This document shows, one piece after another, positions 1 through 5,220 of a stretch of DNA of 9,584 bases; positions within the stretch are counted from its first letter, which is position 1, and every line of letters starts with the position of its first letter. The notes under the pieces were generated by a model that saw only the letters and a list, made by a program, of their open reading frames with translations, searched no databases and had not been told where the DNA came from. The stretch comes from an uncultured Bacilli bacterium. GTDB lineage: Bacteria > Bacillota_I > Bacilli_A > RF39 > UBA660. The stretch lies in contig CANRKW010000037.1 of NCBI GenBank assembly GCA_947631345.1, positions 1-9,584 on the forward strand, written 5' to 3'. The position numbers were made by a program, and so were the translations under genes.

Positions 1-70
1 AATAATCCAACTCTTTTTATTTTTCAACTATTTTTGTTATAAAATTAAAGACTTTTCGTCAGAAATTTGG

Positions 71-87
71 TACAATTATTATAGAGG
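71..87 (+). promoter_or_regulatory. Extended -10 promoter and ribosome-binding site of the carboxypeptidase gene
   Basis: An extended -10 element, TG-G-TACAAT, has its hexamer at 71-76. A Shine-Dalgarno sequence AGAGG lies at 83-87, five bases before the ATG at 93. The -35 region near 48-53 (AAGACT) is poor, so the TG extension would have to carry recognition. The predicted start near 83 leaves a leader of only about 10 bases. A second possible extended -10 (TG-T-TATAAA, hexamer 38-43) lies upstream and would give a longer leader. Bases 1-70 hold no other feature that I can support. Confidence 0.5.
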
Positions 88-92
88 TAGTT

Positions 93-1046
93 ATGAAAAG
101 AAGAAAGAAAGTTAAAGTTAATTATAAGAATTTGTTTATTTTAATTATTTTTATATCTGTTTTAATTTATTTAGGTGTTTCTATATTTAAGATGTTTACT
201 AAATCAAAGGATGATGAATTTAATCAAGTTACTATTACTGAAGAAGAAAAACATTTAGATAGTTTAGGTTATAGTAAATCTGAAATAAGGAGTATAGTTT
301 CTAAAATGGATAAAGATGAAATTTTAAAATTAAGTAAAAAATACGATAATTTAGATAAGTATTTAAGTATCCCATACTTTCATATAGAAAATATAGATAG
401 ATATGATTTACTTTCTGATACTTATAGTATAGAAGAAGCAATAATGAGAGTTAATACTAATATAGATAAACCTTATTATACCGATGTTAAAGATATAACA
501 GATCCTAATGATATGCTTACTTTAGTTAATAAGTATTATAAGTTATCAAGTAGTTATGAACCAGATGATTTAATTTATGTTGGAAATAATCAAAGGATGA
601 GAAAAGAAGCTGGGGAACATATGATAGATTTAATTGAAGACTTAAAAAGTACTGGGCTTTATATTCAAGCACAAAGTGGGTATAGAAGTTATGAATTACA
701 AGAAAATTTATACACAGGTTATGTTGCAAGTCACGGACAAGAAAGTGCTGATTTAGAAAGTGCAAAACCAGGGCATTCTGAACATCAATTAGGTTTAGCA
801 ATGGATTTAAGTATTGATGGAACATTAGATGAAAGTTTTGGTCTTACAGAACAATTTGATTGGTTACAAGAAAATGCCTATAAATATGGATATATATTAA
901 GGTATCCTAAAGATAAAGTTTATATGACAGGTTATATGTATGAACCTTGGCATTATAGATATGTTGGTATAGATGTAGCCACAGTAATACATAATGAAAA
1001 TCTTACATATGAAGAATATTGTGTTAAATATAGAGGACTTTATTAA
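93..1046 (+). CDS. Membrane-anchored VanY-family D-alanyl-D-alanine carboxypeptidase
   Basis: This is a zinc D,D-carboxypeptidase of the VanY/LAS family (peptidase M15B), expected to remove the terminal D-Ala of peptidoglycan stem peptides outside the membrane. The 317-residue protein starts with a basic cytoplasmic stretch (KRRKK) and one hydrophobic segment at about 13-34 without a clear cleavage site, so it is probably a type II anchored protein. Residues 40-150 are a variable, acidic linker-like region. The catalytic domain covers about 155-300. It contains SGYRS at 195-199, the SxHxxGxAxD zinc motif at 229-238 (ligands H231 and D238) and EPWHYR at 284-289 (catalytic E284, ligand H287). 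All expected active-site residues are present. No vanR, vanS, vanH, vanA or vanX homologue lies nearby, so a housekeeping wall role is far likelier than glycopeptide resistance. The substrate is inferred from the family. Confidence 0.92.
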   Translation: MKRRKKVKVNYKNLFILIIFISVLIYLGVSIFKMFTKSKDDEFNQVTITEEEKHLDSLGYSKSEIRSIVSKMDKDEILKLSKKYDNLDKYLSIPYFHIENIDRYDLLSDTYSIEEAIMRVNTNIDKPYYTDVKDITDPNDMLTLVNKYYKLSSSYEPDDLIYVGNNQRMRKEAGEHMIDLIEDLKSTGLYIQAQSGYRSYELQENLYTGYVASHGQESADLESAKPGHSEHQLGLAMDLSIDGTLDESFGLTEQFDWLQENAYKYGYILRYPKDKVYMTGYMYEPWHYRYVGIDVATVIHNENLTYEEYCVKYRGLY

Positions 1047-1058
1047 GTTCTTTTTTTT
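1032..1058 (+). terminator. Intrinsic terminator of the carboxypeptidase gene, overlapping its stop codon
   Basis: The arm at 1032-1040 pairs with 1045-1053 (nine pairs, two of them G-U) around a TATT loop and runs into eight T residues at 1051-1058. The TAA stop at 1044-1046 spans the loop and the 3' arm. Confidence 0.65.
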
Positions 1059-1147
1059 ATAGCAAATTTTTTACAGTTTTTCTCCTTAATAAGATATATT
1101 CTTTTACTTGGATAGATTCTAAATTTATATGTTTTATTAGCAAACAT
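1043..1147 (-). pseudogene. 5' remnant of an IS605/IS607-type tnpB gene
   Basis: A 34-codon frame starts at ATG 1145-1147 behind an almost perfect Shine-Dalgarno sequence (GGAGGTGAT at 1151-1159). Its first residues, MFANKTYKFRIYPSK, match the typical N-terminus of TnpB/OrfB proteins (family pattern K-x-YKFRIYP-x-K-E). After residue 15 the frame loses similarity. Removing one A from the A-run at 1102-1105 would restore KEYILLRRKTVKN, which fits the family better, so a single-base frameshift is likely. The remaining roughly 350 residues of a normal TnpB, including the RuvC and zinc-ribbon parts, are absent; the fragment runs directly into the converging carboxypeptidase gene. No transposon ends or IS200-type tnpA were recognised. 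It could instead be a genuine small protein, but the N-terminal match makes a transposon relic more likely. The assignment rests on about 15 residues recognised by eye. Confidence 0.55.
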
Positions 1148-1150
1148 ACT

Positions 1151-1200
1151 ATCACCTCCATCAGTAATTAAACTATAACACTAACGTTTGTGTATGTCAA
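1151..1200 (-). promoter_or_regulatory. Strong promoter with a palindromic operator-like spacer, driving the tnpB remnant
   Basis: On the minus strand TTGACA (1195-1200) and TATAGT (1172-1177) are separated by exactly 17 bases, with a TG extension before the -10. The spacer at 1178-1194 contains a 16-base near-palindrome centred on AACGTT (arms ACAC and GTGT; 14 of 16 positions symmetric). The predicted start near 1165 gives a short leader with GGAGGTGAT at 1151-1159. A dyad between -35 and -10 is the classic location for a repressor or MerR-type activator site. Which protein binds is unknown. Confidence 0.72.
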
Positions 1201-1251
1201 GAAAAATAAAACAAATTTTTTATATTTTTTTTATCACTATTTTATTTTTCT
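1200..1251 (-). terminator. Long A/T inverted repeat at the end of the cadherin-like gene, possible terminator
   Basis: The 12-base arms at 1240-1251 and 1200-1211 are perfectly complementary (minus strand: A-rich 5' arm, U-rich 3' arm), with a 28-base loop. The TAA stop of the cadherin-like gene (1242-1244) lies inside the 5' arm. The 3' arm itself serves as the U-rich tract and abuts the TTGACA box of the remnant's promoter. The large loop and near absence of G-C pairs lower confidence that it terminates efficiently. Confidence 0.4.
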
Positions 1252-1964
1252 AAAAAACTTCTTTTTTTTATAAAAATAAAATAAAATAATATACTTATAA
1301 TAAATAATATAACTAAACTAATAGTCATTTTTATTAAAGAAAGTTCACTTTTAGAAAACTCTTTATTATCAAATATTCCCTTTTTACTTTTATCTTTTGC
1401 AAAAGTTGTTTCAGTTCTGTTTACAGATATATGATAAGTATTTGACACTTTTCTATTTACACTTGTTACTTTTACATAAATATCTTTACTGTTTTTTGTT
1501 ACTTTCACTAACATATCTGGATAAGGTGTTTCATATTTTAAATTAATCGTGTCACCTTCTTTTGTATCTATATAATATTCATAAATATCACTTTTAAAAT
1601 CTATATTGAATCCTTCTATACTTAAATCTTTTAAATTAGCTTCATCATCATAAATAAAAGTCTCTCCTCTTATTATATTTAATGTATATACATCTATTAA
1701 TTCTTCATTTTTATAAATATTAATTTTTATCTCATTTAGACCTTTTTTTAAACTGATACTACCTACCCCAGTTGCTTCTTCATCTGTACTTAAATCTATA
1801 TTAATTCTTATTATTTCAGTTTTACTATTTACAAATACATTGTATTTTTTTATATTTTCATTAAATTCAGGCACTAATTTGTAATCATTAATAGAAATAT
1901 TAGATACTCCCATTAATAATTCAGAAAATGAAAAAAAGGATATTAATAATACAAATAACTTCAT
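1242..1964 (-). CDS. Membrane-anchored protein with two cadherin-like beta-sandwich repeats
   Basis: The 240-residue protein is predicted to be exported and anchored. The N-terminus (1-20, MKLFVLLISFFSFSELLMG) is a signal peptide without a lipobox. Two repeats follow at about 23-99 and 109-183. Each has the pattern 'L..L.I.g..i.F...i..Y.v' and ends in a basic residue pair near IIRG or SVNR, as in the cadherin-like beta-sandwich family (Pfam Cadherin-like, PF12733) common in Firmicute surface proteins. A charged linker, a hydrophobic segment (about 209-232) and a basic tail (KKRSFLEK) end the protein, giving an extracellular two-domain stalk. The start is supported by AGGAG at 1972-1976, six bases upstream. 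That site overlaps the TAG stop of the preceding phosphorylase gene (1975-1977), so translational coupling is likely. The ligand is unknown, and its pairing with a nucleoside salvage enzyme is unexplained. Confidence 0.72.
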   Translation of the reverse strand: MKLFVLLISFFSFSELLMGVSNISINDYKLVPEFNENIKKYNVFVNSKTEIIRINIDLSTDEEATGVGSISLKKGLNEIKINIYKNEELIDVYTLNIIRGETFIYDDEANLKDLSIEGFNIDFKSDIYEYYIDTKEGDTINLKYETPYPDMLVKVTKNSKDIYVKVTSVNRKVSNTYHISVNRTETTFAKDKSKKGIFDNKEFSKSELSLIKMTISLVILFIISILFYFIFIKKRSFLEK

Positions 1965-1974
1965 ATTGAATCTC

Positions 1975-3231
1975 CTATTCTATTACATCTATTATTATAT
2001 CCTTTTTATCTTTTAAAATACTCTCTATTTTTATTGAATCTTTTATGTCTTTTTCTATATTTTTAGGTAATACATCATAATATATAACTGCCATAAGTTC
2101 ATCTTTTTCTATTTTTTCGTATAGATTTTTTGTAAATCTTATACCTACTTTACTATTTTTTTCTTTACTTAAACTTCTTACTATTTTAGATATTTTTAAT
2201 GGATCAATATTAGTTATATAACCTTTTTTTGGTGATTTTATTTCTAATGTTTTATCACTTATTTCTACACTTTTTAAGTCTCCTCCTTGAGCTTTTATCC
2301 ATTGTTTTAGTTTATGTGTAGAAAGCCCTATACTTAAAACGAAATCGACTTTTTCTTTTGCTTTTTCTAAAGATATTTCACTTCCTTTAGAAACCATCAT
2401 ACTCGAAATTGTTTTGACTAATTTTTCTAATCTTTCATTTCTATAACCTAAAAAGAAATATACGGCTTCTAAAACTTCTAAACCATCACCCACAGTATAA
2501 CCTAAAACTGAAGACATATCTGTTAAAACACACACTACTTTTCTTTTAAAGTAAGCACCTATTTTTATCATATATTCTGCTAAAGTTTTCGCGTCTTTTG
2601 TATTTTTCATAAAAGCGCCTTTTCCTACTTTTAAATCAATAACTATGTATTTTGCTCCACTTGCTATTTTTTTACTCATTATACTACTTGCTATTAAAGG
2701 TATTGATTCTACGGCACCTATTTCATCACGAAGGGCATATATTTTTTTATCTGCTGGGGCTAAATCTTTAGTTTGACTTATTATACTTATACCTATATCA
2801 TTAACTATTTTTACAAATTCTTCATTTGATAAATTAACATTATAGCCTTTTATGCTTTCAAGTTTGTCTATTGTGCCTCCAGTAAATCCAAGACTTCTTC
2901 CACTCATTTTGGCAACACCTAACCCACACGAAGCGACTATTGGCCCCACTATCAAGGAAGTTTTATCTCCCACCCCTCCAGTTGAGTGTTTATCTACCAC
3001 TGTTTTTTTTATGTCACTTAAATCTAATACATCCCCAGTATCTATCATAGCCGACGTCAAATAAAACGTTTCTTTATAAGATAATCCATTTTCTTTAATA
3101 GCAAGTAAAAACTCACTCATTTCTTTCTTATTAATAGAATTATCCATAAAACCATTTACCATATAAGTTATTTCATTTTTACTAAGTTTACTCTTTTCCT
3201 TTATTTTATTTACTATTTCTTCTACTTTCAT
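1975..3231 (-). CDS. pdp: Pyrimidine-nucleoside (thymidine) phosphorylase
   Basis: This enzyme catalyses phosphorolysis of thymidine, deoxyuridine and often uridine to the base plus (deoxy)ribose-1-phosphate, a cytosolic salvage step. The 418 residues are close to the usual 430 of the family. An N-terminal helical domain (1-75) is followed by the phosphate-binding KHSTGGVGDK (81-90) and the family signature SGRSLGFTGGT-IDKLES (110-126). The base-binding residues R168 (YALRD), S183 and K187 (SSIMSKK) are all present, as is the KVGKGAFM loop (201-208). Residues 330-418 form the C-terminal domain. It is intact. Pyrimidine-nucleoside phosphorylase (pdp) is favoured over strict thymidine phosphorylase (deoA), as is usual in Firmicutes, but substrate range cannot be read here. 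No deoC, cdd or deoB genes are nearby. Its start (ATG 3229-3231, AAGGTGAG just upstream) lies inside one arm of a 21-bp perfect inverted repeat, which may control it. Confidence 0.93.
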   Translation of the reverse strand: MKVEEIVNKIKEKSKLSKNEITYMVNGFMDNSINKKEMSEFLLAIKENGLSYKETFYLTSAMIDTGDVLDLSDIKKTVVDKHSTGGVGDKTSLIVGPIVASCGLGVAKMSGRSLGFTGGTIDKLESIKGYNVNLSNEEFVKIVNDIGISIISQTKDLAPADKKIYALRDEIGAVESIPLIASSIMSKKIASGAKYIVIDLKVGKGAFMKNTKDAKTLAEYMIKIGAYFKRKVVCVLTDMSSVLGYTVGDGLEVLEAVYFFLGYRNERLEKLVKTISSMMVSKGSEISLEKAKEKVDFVLSIGLSTHKLKQWIKAQGGDLKSVEISDKTLEIKSPKKGYITNIDPLKISKIVRSLSKEKNSKVGIRFTKNLYEKIEKDELMAVIYYDVLPKNIEKDIKDSIKIESILKDKKDIIIDVIE

Positions 3232-3387
3232 ACTCTCACCTTACTTTTATACATATTTTTCTTTTATTTAATGACTGTTTTAAGTCAGTAGTGGGTGTTT
3301 ATATTTTTAAATAGTTTATTATTTATACTCACCTATTATATTATATAATAGTTAAGATTATTTTTAAAGGTGAGAGTATGAAAGTAG
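3222..3387. repeat. 21-bp perfect inverted repeat flanking a 124-bp AT-rich spacer at the phosphorylase start
   Basis: Bases 3222-3242 are the exact reverse complement of 3367-3387. The left arm contains the phosphorylase Shine-Dalgarno sequence, its ATG and the next codons (minus strand). The right arm therefore presents the same ribosome site and ATG on the plus strand (ATG 3378-3380), where it opens only a 21-codon frame running into the 3' end of ssb. The spacer 3243-3366 contains a 19-base palindrome (3333-3351, CTATTATAT-T-ATATAATAG) offering TATAAT -10 boxes on both strands, and a weak TGACT/AGTCA hairpin near 3270. No target-site duplication flanks the arms. Possible readings are an invertible promoter segment, an RNA hairpin that hides the phosphorylase start in ssb read-through transcripts, or a fossil inverted duplication. 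Confidence 0.85.
3335..3349. promoter_or_regulatory. Candidate bidirectional -10 region inside the inverted-repeat spacer
   Basis: A palindromic A/T tract provides TATAAT on the plus strand (3344-3349, preceded by TTTATA at 3322-3327, 16-base spacing). It also provides TATAAT twice on the minus strand (3335-3340 and 3340-3345, the latter with TTTAAA 17 bases upstream at 3363-3368). A minus-strand start here would give the phosphorylase a leader of about 100 bases. None of the -35 boxes is strong, and AT-rich sequence easily yields such matches. Confidence 0.35.
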
Positions 3388-3396
3388 GAAATTTTT

Positions 3397-3723
3397 TTAC
3401 TCTCCTCTACTTTCAGATAAAAAGGAAATTTTTTCTGCAATAACTTCCATTGAATACTTTATTTTTCCTTCACTTTCGTAAGTACTTGATTGTATTCTTC
3501 CTTTTACACCAATTATGTCTCCCTTTTTACAATATTCACAAGTATGTTCAGCGACTATATTCCATAAAGTGCATCTTATAAAGTCTGTATCATATTTTCC
3601 ATCTTGATTTTTGAAGTTTCTTGGTACTGCTACTACGACACTAGATCTTTTTATATTGTTTTCAGTTTCTAGCACTTCAGGATCTTTAGTAAGTCTACCT
3701 ACTAAGATAACACTATTGAGCAT
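3397..3723 (-). CDS. ssb: Short single-stranded DNA-binding protein without an acidic tail (SsbB-like)
   Basis: The protein is an OB-fold SSB. It opens with MLNSVILVGRLTKDPEV, the standard SSB start, followed by the beta-barrel with FIRCTLWNIVAEH around W54 and GDIIGVKGRIQSS at about 68-80. I place the start at ATG 3721-3723, because AAAGGAGG at 3729-3736 sits directly upstream. The frame could extend to 3747, but those codons encode the ribosome-binding site and lie at or before the predicted transcription start. The protein then has 108 residues and ends in SESRGE. The Gly/Gln-rich linker and acidic DDDxPF partner-binding tip of replicative SSBs are missing. It resembles the short second SSB (SsbB-type, competence or mobile-element associated) more than the main replicative SSB. 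The neighbouring genes usual for the chromosomal copy (rpsF, rpsR) are absent, which fits. Confidence 0.87.
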   Translation of the reverse strand: MLNSVILVGRLTKDPEVLETENNIKRSSVVVAVPRNFKNQDGKYDTDFIRCTLWNIVAEHTCEYCKKGDIIGVKGRIQSSTYESEGKIKYSMEVIAEKISFLSESRGE

Positions 3724-3745
3724 TTTTCCTCCTTTCTTGGTTTGC

Positions 3746-3774
3746 ATTTTAGCACATTATTTTAAATAATGCAA
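3746..3774 (-). promoter_or_regulatory. ssb promoter with a palindromic spacer
   Basis: On the minus strand TTGCAT (3769-3774) and an extended -10, TGC-TAAAAT (hexamer 3746-3751), are 17 bases apart. The spacer holds a dyad with arms CATTATTT and AAATAATG (3755-3771), and an outer inverted pair TTTGCAT / ATGCAAA brackets the promoter. Transcription would begin near 3739, downstream of the longest possible ssb start, supporting ATG 3723. The dyad suggests repressor or activator control. Confidence 0.6.
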
Positions 3775-3916
3775 ATCGCGAATTTTAAGTTTTGGAACAC
3801 CAATTTTCGCATATTTTGACCAATTTTAGCCAAATTTGAACGAAAATTAAAAATTGGTACCAAAAAACGTGTCCAATTTTCAATTTTGCTAAAATTTCAT
3901 TTTTTTTCACTTTTTT
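3775..3916. repeat. Non-coding region with 10-bp phased A/T-tract repeats upstream of ssb
   Basis: There is no gene between ssb and the desulfurase here. Four consecutive degenerate 10-mers occupy 3800-3839: CCAATTTTCG, CATATTTTGA, CCAATTTTAG and CCAAATTTGA. A further CCAATTTT lies at 3873-3880 and its inverse AAAATTGG at 3850-3857. The latter leads into the palindrome TTGGTACCAA. A-tracts phased with the helical repeat usually bend DNA. The base pattern differs from the surrounding low-complexity spacers, and I see no frame worth calling. Confidence 0.55.
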
Positions 3917-5119
3917 TTAACTTATTTTTGCGAATTTTTTTATCTCATCATAGTCTTTTAAGGCCAAAATAAGGGAATCTATCTCTTCATATGAGTTATA
4001 AAAGTACAAACTTATTCTAACTGTATCTGTAAATAAAGTTTCATCTTGTAACATCTTTACACAATGTTTTCCACTTCTTACACATATGTTTTTAGAGTTT
4101 AAATATAAGCCCAAATCTCCAGAAGTAATACCTGGTATATTAATTAATACAATGCTTCCTTCACTATTTTTGTTATATATTTTTATATATGATATTTTTT
4201 CTAATTCTTCTATTAAGTATTTTCTTAAGTGTTTTTCTTTATTTTCTATATAATCAAGACCTATTTTATCTAAATATTTTATTGCTTCTTTAAATGCAAT
4301 TATACCACTTATATTAGGAGTTCCAGCTTCTAATCTATAAGGTACACTTTCTAAAGTTATTTCGTTTTCGTTATAGTTTTCGTTCATACCTCCACCAAAT
4401 CTAGTTGGAATCATTTTTTTAAGTAAATCTAACTTTCCATATAAAATACCAACTCCAGTAGGTCCACACATTTTATGAGCAGAAAAGGCAAGAAAATCTA
4501 TATCTAAATCTGTTACATCTATTTTTTTATGAGGTACACTTTGACTTCCATCAATTAAAACGTAAATATTATTTTTATGGGCTAAACGCACTATTTCTTT
4601 AACATCTCTTATGTCACCTATTACATTAGTTATATGGGCTAAAGAAATTACTTTAGTCTTTTCTGTAATTGCTTTTTTAATAGAATCAACTGTTAATTTT
4701 CCTTCTTCATCTATTTTAGCATATTTTATTTTTATTCCTTTTTCTAACTCTAAAATCATCCACGGCAATATATTAGAAGCATGTTCACTTTTACTTAAAA
4801 TCACTTCATCATTTTCTTTTAATATTCCTTTAAAAAATCCATTTATTACCATATTTAAACTATCAGTTGCATTTAAAGTAAACACTATTTCATCTTTAGT
4901 TTTGGCATTTATAAAACGACTAACTAATTCTCTTGTTTCATCTATTTCATCATCAACTTTAAAACTTAAATTATAGTCTCCCCTGTGAGTTGAAGCCGTG
5001 TATTCGCTAAGATACTCAATTTCTTTATTTATGACACATATTGGCTTAAAAGTTGTTGCTGCATTATCAAAATATATTATATCTTTATTTTTCATTAAAA
5101 AATCTTTTTCTATATTCAT
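3917..5119 (-). CDS. Cysteine desulfurase, group II (SufS/CsdA type)
   Basis: This PLP enzyme removes sulfur from cysteine to form an enzyme persulfide used for Fe-S clusters and other sulfur compounds. The 400-residue product has YFDNAAT at 16-22, the PLP-stacking H113 (SEHASN), D190 with Q193 (LIDGSQS), the Schiff-base lysine K216 in SAHKMCGPTGVG, and EAGTPN at 264-269. The mobile loop contains the acceptor cysteine C353 in RSGKHC (348-353), and R369 follows. All expected catalytic residues are present. The short RxGxHC loop is that of group II (SufS/Csd) enzymes. I start at ATG 5117-5119, with AGGTGG at 5125-5130 five bases upstream; a GTG at 5126-5128 lies within that ribosome site and is unlikely. 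No sufU, sufB, sufC, sufD or iscU lies alongside, so it acts from a standalone locus and its sulfur acceptor cannot be named. TATAAT at 5133-5138 on the minus strand may be its -10. Confidence 0.9.
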   Translation of the reverse strand: MNIEKDFLMKNKDIIYFDNAATTFKPICVINKEIEYLSEYTASTHRGDYNLSFKVDDEIDETRELVSRFINAKTKDEIVFTLNATDSLNMVINGFFKGILKENDEVILSKSEHASNILPWMILELEKGIKIKYAKIDEEGKLTVDSIKKAITEKTKVISLAHITNVIGDIRDVKEIVRLAHKNNIYVLIDGSQSVPHKKIDVTDLDIDFLAFSAHKMCGPTGVGILYGKLDLLKKMIPTRFGGGMNENYNENEITLESVPYRLEAGTPNISGIIAFKEAIKYLDKIGLDYIENKEKHLRKYLIEELEKISYIKIYNKNSEGSIVLINIPGITSGDLGLYLNSKNICVRSGKHCVKMLQDETLFTDTVRISLYFYNSYEEIDSLILALKDYDEIKKFAKIS

Positions 5120-5173
5120 TATTACCACCTACATTATAATTTATGCTTTTATTTATATATATGTATAGATTTG

Positions 5174-5216
5174 TTGACTAAATTTTTAATTTTCTTTATA
5201 ATTTATTACAGGAGGT
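5174..5216 (+). promoter_or_regulatory. Consensus sigma-A-type promoter and ribosome-binding site of the HIT gene
   Basis: TTGACT (5174-5179) and TATAAT (5197-5202) are separated by exactly 17 bases. Predicted initiation near 5209 is immediately followed by AGGAGGT at 5210-5216, giving a leader of about 12 bases before the ATG at 5221. It lies divergently to the desulfurase start. Confidence 0.82.
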
Positions 5217-5220
5217 AAAA

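Noticed and set aside
526..825. 99-codon open frame on the minus strand inside the carboxypeptidase gene
   Set aside because: It lies wholly antisense to a gene with an intact catalytic domain, has low-complexity composition and no ribosome site.
93..1046. VanY homologue as evidence of glycopeptide resistance
   Set aside because: There are no vanRS, vanH, vanA or vanX genes nearby. VanY-family carboxypeptidases are common housekeeping wall enzymes in Firmicutes.
3268..3290. TGACT/AGTCA hairpin in the spacer as an ssb terminator
   Set aside because: The stem has only five pairs and no T-run follows it on either strand.
3222..3387. The inverted repeat as a MITE with terminal inverted repeats
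   Set aside because: The left arm is part of the phosphorylase coding start, no target-site duplication flanks the arms, and no second copy is seen in the window.
4611..4976. 121-codon open frame on the plus strand inside the desulfurase gene
   Set aside because: It is antisense to the conserved PLP-domain coding sequence. Its hydrophobic composition is what the reverse strand of AT-rich coding DNA gives.
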